Positions 47,301 through 58,118 of a DNA stretch of 64,000 bases are shown in pieces. Under the pieces are notes generated by a model. That model was not told the DNA's origin and did not search any database. It saw only the letters and a list, made by a program, of their open reading frames with translations. Position 1 is the first letter of the stretch. Each line of letters starts with the position of its first letter. A program made the translations under genes and the position numbers. The stretch lies in assembly GCF_023856365.1 (NCBI RefSeq), contig NC_064548.1, positions 2,112,501-2,176,500 of the forward strand, given 5' to 3'. This stretch comes from Brienomyrus brachyistius. Lineage: Eukaryota; Chordata; Actinopteri; Osteoglossiformes; Mormyridae.

Positions 47301-50300
47301 TTAGCATCACCTCCCTTGACTTAAACTCCACGCACCTAGAGATGTAACCCAACATCCTTTTGGCTTTTTAAATTGGTTCCCCACACTGGCGAGAGTGGGA
47401 CATGGAAGTATCAACATACACTCCGAGATCTTTCTCATAATCAGCTACCTTTATTTCAGTGGAACCCATAAAATATCTGTACTTTATATTTCTGCTCCCT
47501 GCATGGATTACCTTACATTTATCTACGTTAAATTCCATCTGCCATGTATCAGCCCAATCGCTAATTAAATAAAGATCCTGTTGTAGCCTCTGTGCTGCTA
47601 GATCAGTATCTGCTACACTACCCACCTTGGTGTTGTCTGCACATTTAACCAGTTTACTGTATGTATTGCTGTCAATATCATTAATGTAAATTAGGAACAA
47701 TAGTGGTCCTAACTGCTGCTTCCTGTTTGTTAACCAGTTTTTGATCCAAGCTGCTACAGTTCCTAAAATCCCTGCAGCGCTGAACTTAAGCAGGAGCTGT
47801 TTGTGGGGGAAAACATCAAAGGCCTTCTGGAAATCTAAGTAGATCTCATCGTAGACCTTTTTGTGATCAATTTCTCTTGTAGCTTCCTCAAAGAACTCTA
47901 GATAAGTCAAACAGGACCTACCTCTCAGATATCCATGTTGGTTATGCCTCAGAATGTTATTTGAATCCAGGTAATCTACCATTTTCACTTGGATTATAGC
48001 TTCCATTACTTTTCCAGTAATGCTGCTTAAACTGATTGGCCTATAGTTTGCTGGATTTGCAACAATGTTTTAGCTTATAAATATAAAGTAAGCGAAGCGT
48101 GTTGGGTGGCCTCTGGAATTGCCAGTCTGCTGTAAAGAAGGCTGATTTCATTTCCGCCCTTGCTTCACACCACTCTCTTGACTTTCTGGCTCTGACGGAG
48201 ACCTGGATATCGCCTGAGAACTCGGCTACCCCGGCAGCTCTCTCCTCTGCTTATGCTTTCTCTCACTCTCCTCGCCAGACTGGCAGGGGCGGTGGCACAG
48301 GTCTATTGGTAACTCGGAACTGGTGCTACACGCCCCTCTCTCTGCCCCATCTCAACATTTCATCCTTTGAATTCCATGGAGTTGCTGTTACCTCTCCACT
48401 CTAAATTCGGATCATTGTTGTCTACCGCCCTCCTGGCCCCCTAGGCTGCTTTCTAGAGGAGCTAGATACTCTCCTCAGTCTCTACCCCACTGACAGCTCC
48501 TCTCTCATTCTCCTTGGTGACTTCAACCTCCCCCATGACAAGCTCCCTTCTTCTGGTCTCCTCCCTTTTCTCGATTCCTTCTCTCTAACATCCAACAGCT
48601 CCTCTCCTACACACAAAGGAGGTAATGTCCTCGACCTGGTTTTCAGCCGCCCCTCTCCGGCTACTGACATCTCTTCTACTCCTCTACACATTTCTGATCA
48701 CCACTTTGTATCCTTTACCATTGCCCTACCCGTCTTGCCCAATCCCAGTTTTCAACGTTTCCTCCCCACTCGACCAAACCTCCACTCTGTCTCCCCTTCT
48801 TCTGTTGCTTCCTGCACCCTGTCTTACCTTCCTGACCCTGACTCCTTTTCCTCCTTGGCACTGGAGTCTGCAACTGATACTCTCATCTCCTCACTTTACA
48901 CATCCTTGGACAACCTCTGCCCGCTGTCTTCCAAACCAAGGAAAACTCGGCCTACTCCTTGGCTTTCAGCTGCATTACGTACCAACCGAAGAGAATTGCG
49001 GGTAGCAGAGAGGACGTGGAAGAAATCTAAGCTTGATGCAGATCTGTCTTCCTACCGTACTCTGCTATCCAAATTCTCTATGGACGTGACTGCAGCTAAA
49101 ACTGCCTTTTACAAAGACAAACTAGAATTATCCTCACGAGATCCTCGCAAACTCCATAACATCTTTTCGTCTCTTCTCAACCCTCCCCCTCCTCCTGCTC
49201 CTTCCTTCCTGACTGCTGAAGATTTTGCCAACTTCTTTGCCGAGAAGATTGACAGAATCTGTCAGACATTCTCTCCCTCATCCACTATACTACACACTAA
49301 GGATTTCCCTCCCCCCTCACTGGCCCAGTTTTCTGGTCTTACGGCAGATGAGATCATGAAAGTCATCTCATCTTCCAACCCTACCACCTGCCCACTTGAT
49401 CCAATCCCTTCTGCATTGTTTCAGACAATCTCTCTAGACCTTCTCCCCTTCATCACGACTATCATTAATGGCTCCATAACCTCCGGTCATGTACCAACAG
49501 CATTCAAAATAGCCAGGGTCATTCCCATCCTAAAAAAACCCACTCTAAATCCCTCAGACACTTGCAGCTACCGACCAGTATCGCTTCTTTCCTTCCTTTC
49601 AAAAATCCTCGAACGCACAGTTTACAACCAGCTTTCTCTCTATCTCTCTCAGAACAACCTCCAGGATCCTAATCAGTCTGGCTTTAAAGCAGCTCACTCT
49701 ACAGAGACTGCCCTCTTAGCAGTCACTGAGAAGCTACATTCTGCCAGATCAGCCAAACTGTCATCTGTCCTCATCCTTCTTGACCTATCAGTAGCATTTG
49801 ACACGGTCAACCACAAAACTCTCCTATCCATCCTTAGGAGTCTTGGCATTGGTGGCCTGGCCTGGCGCTGGCTGGCTTCCTACCTAGAAGGCCGAACATA
49901 CCAAGTGACATGGAATGGATCCACATCTACTCCACATTGTCTTTCCACCGGTGTCCCTCAGGGCTTGGTTCTTGGCCCTCTCCTATTCTCCCTCTACACT
50001 AAATCTCTTGGCGAAGTTATATCCTCACATGGCTTCTCCTACCACTGCTATGCCGATGACACTCAACTCATCCTCTCCTTCCCTCCCTCAGACACTCATG
50101 TCTCCACTAAGATCTCTGCATGCTTGGCAGACATCTCATCTTGGATGACCACTCACCAGCTAAAACTCAACACTAGTAAAACTGAGCTGCTTTACATCCC
50201 GGCTGACTCATCCCCCCTCCAGGACCTTGCGATCTCTTTCGACAACTCCCTGATCCGTCCTTCGGTTTCTGCTAGAAACCTTGGAGTTACCATAGATGAT

Positions 50301-53300
50301 CGGTTGTCATTTTCCTCACATATCGCCAGTCTTTCTCGCTCTTGTCGGTTTCTCCTCTTTAACATCAGGAGGATACGTCCATTTCTTTCCACTCAGGCTA
50401 CCCAGATACTCGTCCAGTCCCTCGTCATCTCACGCCTTGACTACTGCAACTCGCTTCTAGCGGGTTTACCACTGAGCGCCATCCGTCCCCTCCAACTGAT
50501 TCAGAATGCAGCTGCTCGTCTTGTTTTCAATCTTCCCAAGTTCTCCCACACCACTCCTTTGCTGCGCTCCCTCCACTGGCTTCCTGTAGCTGCACTCATC
50601 AGATTCAAAACACTGATGCTCGCATACAAAGCCAAAAATTCTCTGGCACCATCCTACCTAAAAGACCTCATCACACCCCGCTCTGCACCACGATCTCTTC
50701 GATCCTCCAGCACTGCTCGACTGGTCCCACCTCCCCTCAAGGCACAAGGAAGACACGCATCTCGGCTCTTCTCTGTCCTGGCACCTAATTGGTGGAATGA
50801 ACTCCCCCTAGATGTCCGAACAGCTGAATCCTTGAATGTCTTCAAGCGAGGACTCAAAACTTTTCTTTTTCAGAAATACCTGACGTAGAACTTCTATATT
50901 CTTACTCGATTCTTCTTCTGGTGTGTGTTTAAAAAAAAATAAAAAATTCTGCACTACTCAATGGAGTTTTCAGAGATAGTATTCATAGCTTGGGTCCTTA
51001 TTGAGCTAGCATCGGAAATTCATTGCAGAGTCTCAAAGCACTTATGTAAGTCGCTCTGGCTAAGGGCGTCTGCCAAATCCTGTAAATGTAAATGTAAATG
51101 TAAATGATTACTTCTATCCCCTTTTTTGAATATGGGCGTTATATTAGCATGCTACCAATCAGAAGGTACCACACCAGCAGATAACGATTTCTGGAATAGT
51201 AAAGTTAAAGGTTGGCTAATATCCTTAATCTCTTTTAAAACTATAGATAAGCTGCCATCAGGACCCTGCGATTTATTTATTTTGAGCTTAGCTAGGCTTA
51301 GTACCACATCAGCCTCAGTTATACATATATTAGTCATAGACGACACGGTATTCGTACTAAATGGTGGTAGGTTACTCGTGTTCTCTACTGTGAACATCCA
51401 TGTAACATAATCATTAAATTCATTTACTATATCAGTTTTATTTTCAATTATAAGGTCTTTACTATCTTGCAAATTAGAGATTTCAGCTTTTAGAGCTCTT
51501 TTGGAGTTAAAATATTGGAAAAAGATTTTAATGTCATCCTTAGCCTCCAATGCAGTCTTCCTTTCTACATTTCTCTTAGCGAGTCTAATGTTATTTTTTA
51601 GCTCATCCTGTAGACTAAAACACTCCTGCTTTATTTTGAAAGCATTAGTTAATTTCCATTTGTGGAAGAGAGCCATTTTCCTCCTGACTTCATTCTTAAT
51701 TTCCTTAGTAAACCACCTTGGTTGTAGTTTCCTAGATTTAGTTTTACTGGAAACAGGTATGAAGTCCTCTTGCACTTGCAAAATGTGCTTTTAAAAAATT
51801 CCCTTGCCTCTTCAACAGTCATGCTATTTGACTCCATCCAGTTTCTAGTTTCAGTTTCATACCATTAAAGTTAGCCTTCTCAGCATTGAACATTTTTGTT
51901 TTGGACTTTGCTCTTCGGACACTAAAATTAACCTGAAATTTAACCATGTTATGATCAGTAACGTCCAGTGGCTCTAATTTTTCTATTCTATCCTGGTCAT
52001 TAGAGAAAATAAGATCAAGAAGGGCTTCTCCCCTGGTAGAGGTAATAAAAAACTCAGAAAAAAAACAATCCTGTACTAATTCCACCATCTCAAGTTCATT
52101 TACAGAAGAGCCAGAGCCATGTCCCACTGTATCCTAGGTAAATTAAAATCACCCATAACCACCACATAATTTTTGTTACTCATACTCCTGAAATTGTCAT
52201 GTAACACAACTGGTTATGTTCCTAAAGAAATAATATATCAACAGCTATTCCTAATTTTGAATGGTAGAGGTGAACTGCAGTCTTTTGGTCAGATGAAACT
52301 TGTCACCATTTTTTTTATTGTCTGGAAGAAGTGAGAACAGCATTACACCATTCCTAGCAGCCAAGTGACTCAGGGGTGCTACTGGCTGTGAATCAAGTGG
52401 GTGGGACTTTCTCACGGAAACCAGGTGTAGGCCTGTCTGAACCATAACTTTTTATGAGAAGCTGGCAGGTGACTATGAGAATGCTTCAAGACAAGCATTT
52501 CTTTTTTGTTTTGAGGAAAATTATAAATAAGGTTTTTCACCTCCAACTTCAAGTTTGAACAATGCCCTGATAACATTTAGTTATCTTTACTTTAATTTGA
52601 CCATTGTTCTGTGTCAGGACACATTCTGGGAATATGCGAGGAAACTGAGGTGTGTTTGTTTGAGAATGTTGCCAGTGATTCAGGGATCATTGTGGGGGTG
52701 GGAGGTTTCTGCACCTGTCATCGGAAACCTGTCCACACATGCTTGATACTTGTGACCTACTTCCCATCTCTGCACAGAATGTTAAGCAAGACTGGGAGGA
52801 GATTGCAGATGTCAGTGGGTGTTTGTGTATTTTACCCTGAACAGAACATTATACTTATTTAAAAAAATATATGTTGACTTGCAAGCATATGATTTTAATG
52901 TTGTTATATCTGATGATTACGTGTGATATCCAATTTTCTTATTTGTTTATGTATTTAAGAACAAACTTTATCTCACATTTATCTACATTTGGAAAGTAGT
53001 TTTACGTATCACAGTTCAACATCCAAACAAGCCCTTTTTATGGCCTCTGGGATAATCATAATTTATAGTTTAAGTTTGTGGGTGCAATGATGTCAGACTA
53101 ATGGGTCTTTTCAGCAAGGATAATAATTCAGATGTTTCAGCAGCAGAAATCTACGGATGGCCTGTGATGTATCTCTCAGTAAGGCTATGGGCCGTGGAGC
53201 TGCTGGCTTGGGACTATGATTTTATGGTGCTCTTTTTTAGTCTGCTTGTCTATGTCTCTGTGCTGACAGCCGGTTCCTGGTACAGGAGGCCCTGTGGCAC

Positions 53301-56300
53301 CAGTCATGTTCTCATTGATAGCGATGGTTTATTATCAGTCCCGGAAGAACTCATAGAGGCTTGTTGTCATAGGGGTCACACTGTCAGGCCTCAGGTGTTT
53401 GCAGAAACCAATGACGGTTTCCATGGCTACGGCGGTAACTGGCGAAATGCCATCTCTTGGGTTGGACAGTGCTAGATAAGCAGAATGAACAGCCACAGTG
53501 TAAAATGAAACTAGTGTTTAATTAATCTGAGTGTATGTTTTTTTTTTAACTTTTACAGACTACTAAACATTTTAGTTAAAGAATGAAGAGTTTGACTGTA
53601 AGTTTCATTGGATGGCACTTGGTGATCCTGCCTTTCTACTGAGTGAGCAGGGACCTGTCACACAGTCACTCTTAGCTTGTGGTGCTATCTGATCATACAG
53701 ATGTGGCCTACTTCCCGAGCCATTGACACAAATCTATAATTATCACAGTCTGACCATATTCTTAGAAAAAAGGACTCACTTTGACAATGCAACAGGAAAT
53801 GTACAGGAAAATTTCTACCGGGTAGGTACCTGAGCTCTCTGAAGTATGACTGTGTAACTTCATCCTTAAAAAAAAATTTTAATGGGTATGTTCTGGCTTT
53901 CATAGCTTTTGACTTCAGGGAATGTTAATGTAAAGTGTAAGCCATTTTATAGCTCGTTAATGATTAAGACTCAATGGCCATAATCTGGTGTGGATTGCTG
54001 CTTTGAATGGCTGTATTGGATCTTTGGGTTTTATGCTTTTCTGTGATGTGACCCAAGCTGTGCACTTTCCCTAAGACATAATGTGGTTCAGTATTCTGAC
54101 ATGGGCTTGACACTTGTCTCTTGTCTGATTGTCCCACTGCCATGTCATGTCACTGTTTATAACATTGAAGGCTAACCCCGCATTTCTTGCGATGGCAATT
54201 GCACTGCTGAGAGTAGAAGCACCACCTCCATGAAGAATCCTCTTCAGCTTGTTTGCCATTTCATTCTCTCCAATACATCTTATCTTAACCTCCACAGAAA
54301 GTGATTAACAAATAATAGTGTGATATGAATGCTGGCTCATAGTGATGGTGTACAGTGGGACGAAGTGTTGTTTTCAAGTGAGTGCCCCCTGTTGGTGTCT
54401 TTTGGGGTTGTTTGTACTACAACCTCTGGCAAAAAGTATGGAATCACCCCTCTCATGAGATGTTCATTCAAATGTTTAAGTGTGTAGAAAAAAAACAAGC
54501 GCATACATGCCACAAAACTATTTTCACTTCTGGCTGTATAAAACACTTTTTTTAAAAAAACAAAGAAAGATAACTATAGTCAATGACAACTGTTTTAAAG
54601 ATCAAACAGGAAAAAAATATGGAATCACACAAATCTGAGTAAAATTATATGGAATCACCAAATAAAACCACTTCTACTACTTTGTTGCACCACCTCTGGC
54701 TTTTATAACAGCTTGAATTCTCTGAGGCATGGATTTAACTAATGACAAACAGTATACTTCATCAATCTGTCTCCAGCTTTGTCTTATTGCAGTTGCCAGG
54801 TCAGCTTTGCAGGTTGGAGCCTTGTCGTGGACCATTTTCTTTAATTTCCACCACAGATTTTCAATTGGATTAAGGTCCGGACTATTTGCAGGCCATGCCA
54901 TTGACATTATATGTCTTTCCTGTAGGAATGTTTTCACAGATTTTGCCCTATGGCACGATGCATTATCATCCTGAAAAATTATGCTACCGTCACCAAACAT
55001 TCTTTCAATTGATGGAATAAGAAAAGTGTCCAAAATCTCAACATAAACTTGTGCATTTATAGAAGATGTAATGACTGTCATGTCTCCCATACCTTTACCT
55101 GACATACAACCCCATATCATTAATGATTGTGGAAATTTGCATGTTTTCTTCAGGCAGTTGTCTTTATAAATTTCATTGGAACGGCACCAAACAAAAGTTC
55201 CAGCATCATCACCCTGCCCAATGCAGATTCGTGATTCATCACTGAATATAACTCTCATCCAGTCATCTGCAGTTCAAGATTGTCTTTCTTTAGCCCACTG
55301 AAACCTTGTTTTTTTCTGTTTAGATGTTAATGATGGTTTTTGTTTGGCTTTTCTGTATGAAAATCCCATTTCTTTTAGGCGATTTCTTACTGTCCAGTCG
55401 CAGACATGGACTCCACTTTCTGCCCATTTGTTCTTCATTTGTTTTGTTGTGCATTTTCTGTTTTCAAGGCATATTGTTTTCTGTCATTCAAGTTTTCTGT
55501 CTTGGCGCTTTGATGTCTTTCTTGGTCTACCCTTTTACAACCTTTCCATTTGATTTGTACTTGGTCCAGATTTTAGACACAGCTGACTGGGAACAACCAA
55601 CATCTTTTGCAACATTCCGTGAAGATTTACCTTCTTCAAAAAGTTTGATAATCCTCTCTTTGTTTCAACTGACATCTCTCGTGTTGGAGCCATGAGTTAT
55701 GTCAATTATCTTGGTTCGACACATCACTAATGTGTGCAAGCACTCTTTTTTAACTGCAGACTAATTAGCAGTTGTAATCAGATACAGGTGTTTGTTTTAG
55801 AAATGCAAAGTGCATGGTGATTCCATATAATTTTCCTCAGATTTGTGTGATTCCATATTTTTTTCCTGTTTGATCTTTAAAACAGCTGTCATTGACTATA
55901 GTTATCTTTCTTTGTTTTTTAAAAAAAGTGTTTTATACAGCCAGAAGTTTGGATTGTTGAGTGAAAATAGTTTTGTGGCATGTATGTAATAGTTTTTTTT
56001 CTACACACTTAAACATTTGAATGAACATTTCATGAGAGGGGTGATTCCATACTTTTTGCCAGGGGTTGTATAATTATTTTGAGCTTTCATACACCTGTAA
56101 AAAAAGAAATCGAACAGACATTACCCAATACAAGAGACCTCATCCAGGAAGAGGAATAAATACGTCAAATTACAGCTACTTATAACCACTGTGTTAAAAT
56201 AATATTCAATAGAAATGCAGAGTATCACTTGAGAGTTTTGGTGTTTGCATATTGCAGAGCCGAGATCATTTGTTGGACATTTTTAACATCTTTTTGTCTG

Positions 56301-57470
56301 CAACTAAGTATAAAGAGATTCCTGTATCCTTGGACGCAGTCTCACGGCTTGACTGCGCCTCCCTCAGGTGCCGTGTCATACGAGGTGCAGTGGTATCTGA
56401 GCTCCCACCATGCCTCTGCTGGTGCTACCCTGCTGGCCAGCATGGACCGCTGGGGTGTGGTGAGGAAGAGCCCCAGGAACAGCAGCAGTGACTGCAGCCT
56501 GGAGCGGGCAGATGCTCAGACGTTCAGGCTTAGTGTTCACCAAACACAGGACTTGGACGCTGGTGAATACCACTGCAGAGCTACCCCTTGGTTGCGATCA
56601 CCTGCTGGCACTTGGACCAGGGGTAGTGAGCTTACCTCCACCCGGATCTTCCTCATTGTCCGTTTCGCTTGTAAGTATAACCATGCCTGCTTGCAAATGT
56701 GTACTTGTACTTTGTTACTGTGTAGTAATGCAGTCGACCCTTCCACATTGTGGGGGTTAGGGGAACAGGCTCCCCACAATCTGGAAAAACCTCTTTGGTC
56801 CCCTTGGTGAATCAAGTGAGCATGTGAGTAGGGCAAAGCAAAGCATTTTGGATTTTAGTACAGTTTAGAACACTAAAAAGGCACAAAAAGATACAAGATA
56901 CACAAGATCACTGCGAGATATCAAGCCAGAAGCTGCTGAAAATACGCTTGGCCATCTCCAAACTGGCTTTGAACATAGATTGTATGCATTTATGATTTGC
57001 TGAGCGTTTTGTGTGCCATCAGTTGGCCTCCACGTGTTGTCTGTGGCTTTCACAAATCTCCCAGAAATTCCCAAAAATGCCCATTTCATTTCCTATGGTG
57101 ACCCCACAATATATCAAAACCACGATGGGCAAAATTCACAATGCAGAATGGTCGAATGTAGTTTTTTCCTATGTGTCCATGCCCCAATAGCAGTCTCTGC
57201 AATTTCTAAGTAGGTTCACCTGAAATGTGAGTGTGTGAGTTTGCTTGGGATGTATGAGGCTGGCCTCTGTTAAGCTAATGCGCCTGTGTGTCTGTGATTT
57301 TAGTGTGGGACTCCATGAAGCTGCCCCTGCTCTATGGGCTTGGGGCCACCCTAGCGGTGGGCCTTTTCTCCCTTCTGCTAGGCCTTATGTGTGCCCACTG
57401 TTGGTGCCGGAATTCTTCACGCACGCCTCACCGCCTGCGCAGCAACCTCATTGCCCTGGAAATGGATTAA
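35316..57470 (+). CDS. ptgfrn: PTGFRN (EWI-F, CD9P-1), 9 exons
   Basis: Coding exons read as 35316-35361, 37578-37943, 38518-38928, 40091-40477, 41961-42383, 42895-43299, 44039-44146, 56368-56670 and 57304-57470. All junctions are phase 1; the joined frame is 871 aa (human PTGFRN is 879). Layout: signal peptide, six Ig V-type domains, TM helix (about 823-845), cysteines 846/849/851 at the inner membrane face (likely palmitoylated), and a short basic tail ending ALEMD, close to the SMEMD end of mammalian PTGFRN. Domain 6 has PTGFRN-like landmarks (SLDR..-type SMDRWGVV, DCSLERAD, TPWLRSPAGTW). The product is a partner of tetraspanins CD9 and CD81 and a negative regulator of prostaglandin F2-alpha receptor binding. 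Paralogs CD101 and IGSF3 were considered; tail and length favour PTGFRN. Confidence 0.9.
37578..37943 (+). CDS. ptgfrn: PTGFRN exon 2, Ig domain 1
   Basis: Cys in LSLRCNVSEYEG, Trp in FEWQVFQ and DRGTYTCSTPS at strand F. The acceptor is tttgcagcag|gt, a tandem NAGNAG site: using 37578 or 37581 changes the protein by one Ala. Donor GATG|gtgagt. NVS is a possible glycosylation site. Confidence 0.85.
38518..38928 (+). CDS. ptgfrn: PTGFRN exon 3, Ig domain 2 with EWV motif
   Basis: Cys in LNIHCIATRD, Trp in LSVTWSVRR and DEGQYTCTAREWVPERG. The family-defining Glu-Trp-Ile after the F-strand Cys is Glu-Trp-Val here. Acceptor cttgcag, donor ATTG|gtgcgt. Confidence 0.88.
40091..40477 (+). CDS. ptgfrn: PTGFRN exon 4, Ig domain 3
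   Basis: Cys in LHLTCSVAL, Trp in LEVTWLVGPGK and DSGFYSCKVLAWLRQSGGRW. NAT and NMS are possible N-glycosylation sites. Acceptor gtgtttcag, donor ATGG|gtgagt. Confidence 0.88.
41961..42383 (+). CDS. ptgfrn: PTGFRN exon 5, Ig domain 4
   Basis: Cys in MVLVCQMNGE, Trp in LGVTWYHHSG and DQGTYHCAISVWTRVRNGGW. Acceptor ttattgacag, donor AAAA|gtaagt. Confidence 0.88.
42895..43299 (+). CDS. ptgfrn: PTGFRN exon 6, Ig domain 5
   Basis: Cys in FEMSCQVISQ and DRGFYFCDVTAWTRDLGKAW. The usual core Trp of strand C is absent: the segment reads YSVLIRMEES. Acceptor tatgcag, donor ACAG|gtaact. Confidence 0.85.
44039..44146 (+). CDS. ptgfrn: PTGFRN exon 7, first part of Ig domain 6
   Basis: PSFNISIRTDAANVYPGETT then KMECILGLLGGAPNA, i.e. 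strands A-B with the first Cys. The frame joins the next exon only if it ends at 44146 with a GC donor (GCAG|gcaggt); the GT at 44151 would leave phase 2 and break the frame. Confidence 0.7.
45661..46364. mobile_element. pogo/Tigger-like MITE in PTGFRN intron 7
   Basis: Starts cagtataaccttggattatg after TA and ends gaatctgaggttttactt, the inverse with mutations. Collinear with 28563-29302 but without the telomere-like segment. Confidence 0.75.
46711..46990 (+). mobile_element. solo LTR (280 bp) inside the CR1-like LINE
   Basis: tgtcacaccctgctcgtcca to gccttcagccgatgtgata, with aataaaccctgag before the end, and the perfect 5-bp duplication atttc (46706-46710, 46991-46995). It shares layout with the LTRs at 10.3, 23.8, 26.2, 32.8 and 61.0 kb. 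Confidence 0.85.
48058..51105 (+). mobile_element. L2-type LINE, almost open, 5'-truncated
   Basis: Inserted in the CR1-like LINE with a 4-bp duplication gatt (48054-48057, 51106-51109). It ends in ctggctaagggcgtctgcca and a tgtaaatg repeat tail. The single ORF is described separately. Confidence 0.88.
48099..50888 (+). pseudogene. L2 endonuclease-reverse transcriptase ORF, one stop
   Basis: One frame runs from 48099 to TAG 50886-50888, broken only by TAA at 48402-48404. Endonuclease motifs: DFLALTETWISPE, VVYRPPGPLG, ILLGDFNLPHD, HISDHHFVSF; the first part of the endonuclease is missing. RT motifs: RVIPILKKPTLNPSDTCSYR, QSGFKAAHSTETALLAVTEK, LLDLSVAFDTVNHKTLLSIL, GVPQGLVLGPLLFSLYTKSL, YADDTQLILS (catalytic). 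C-terminus: SRLDYCNSLLAGLPLSAIRP and WNELPLDVRTAESLNVFKRG. About 920 codons. Confidence 0.88.
52201..54419. other. PTGFRN intron 7, no further element named
   Basis: No exon-like or repeat signature recognised; several short open frames lack domains. Confidence 0.5.
54420..56068 (-). mobile_element. Tc1-like transposon with about 230-bp inverted repeats
   Basis: Left end caacctctggcaaaaagtat and right end atactttttgccaggggttg are inverted, with TA flanks. The two terminal regions (54420-54660 and 55830-56068) match over about 230 bp, including an internal aaaaatatggaatcacac repeat: the IR/DR layout of Tc1-like elements. It lies 300 bp before PTGFRN exon 8. Confidence 0.88.
54677..55690 (-). 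pseudogene. Tc1 transposase, broken N-terminal half
   Basis: The C-terminal two-thirds (55258-54677, 193 aa) is open and has the DDE residues: VIFSDESRI, IIFQDDNASCHRAKSV and SPDLNPIENLWWKLKK. The N-terminal HTH part (about 55690-55260) contains stops. Not functional as it stands. Confidence 0.8.
56368..56670 (+). CDS. ptgfrn: PTGFRN exon 8, rest of Ig domain 6
   Basis: Trp in YEVQWYLSSHH and DAGEYHCRATPWLRSPAGTW. Acceptor ctccctcag, donor GCTT|gtaagt. With exon 7 the Cys-to-Trp spacing is 20 residues, close to the mammalian protein. Confidence 0.88.
57304..57470 (+). CDS. ptgfrn: PTGFRN exon 9, TM and cytoplasmic tail
   Basis: LPLLYGLGATLAVGLFSLLL forms the helix, CAHCWC the membrane-proximal cysteines, then a basic tail ending IALEMD and TAA. 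Acceptor gtgattttag. An AATAAA at 57806-57811 is a possible polyA signal; the 3' UTR end is not fixed. Confidence 0.9.
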
Positions 57471-57916
57471 GAGGAACTGCCTCCTAACCAGCAACAAAAG
57501 CTCAGTAGCATCATCTCACACCTGAGACTCTGCAGCAGAGTAATGTGGAAAACTTGGGCTTGGCCTGCCACTGTCAGAATGATGCAGTAAACATGTGGAT
57601 ATGGTACCTTCTGCCTTTACTCTATGTAATATACAGATGACTCTGCTATGGACTATTAATGAAAGGAGGGACAAGTTGATCGTATAACTTTACTAAAGTC
57701 GTAGTGTAGTATTTGGTCCAATGATGAAGGAATATCCATCGGAACACAGCCTCTGCTCAAGTCCACAGATTCCCAATTGGTTTAATTCCAGAAGACAAAG
57801 ATAGAAATAAAGATAACAAATTCAAGGACAGTCACTCAGCTTACTGTTGTCCATAGAAGGCACTGCCCTGTTCTACTTGGGCCGTTGGCAAAATGAGCAA
57901 AGTACACGTACTAGAG

Positions 57917-58110
57917 CACAGGCGTCAAACTCCAGTCCTGGAGGGCCAGAGCCCTGCATATTTTTGGGTTTCCCCTCATTTAACACACCTGATTCAACTC
58001 CTTGTGCTAATCACCACACAGCTCTTGAGCTGAATCATTTGTGATGGATCAGGAAAAGAACTAAGCTACAGAGGGCTCCGGCCCTCCGGGACTGCAGTTT
58101 GACACCCCTG
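57917..58110. mobile_element. hAT-type MITE (194 bp)
   Basis: cacaggcgtcaaactccagt at the left is the inverse of actgcagtttgacacccctg at the right. A perfect 8-bp duplication tactagag (57909-57916, 58111-58118) is the hAT hallmark. It lies in the probable PTGFRN 3' UTR or just after it. Confidence 0.85.
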
Positions 58111-58118
58111 TACTAGAG

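Larger units (their letters stand above)
46493..52200 (-). mobile_element. CR1-like LINE, interrupted by two insertions
   Basis: On minus, from right: endonuclease YVVVMGDFNLPRIQW (about 52,150) and STRGEALLDLIFSNDQDRIE; linker LQPRWFTKEIKNEVRRKMAL; RT start LKINKSQGPDGSLS and LFQKSLSAGVVPSDW. After the L2 insertion: NQHGYLRGRSCLTYLEFFEE, LDFQKAFDVFPHKQLLLKFS, GPLLFLIYINDID, CADNTKV and MLGYISRCVEFKSREVMLRL; 3' end accattcggcccatcaagct-like at 46.5 kb. The ADD box is mutated (ADN) and part of the RT is deleted. Dead. Confidence 0.82.
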
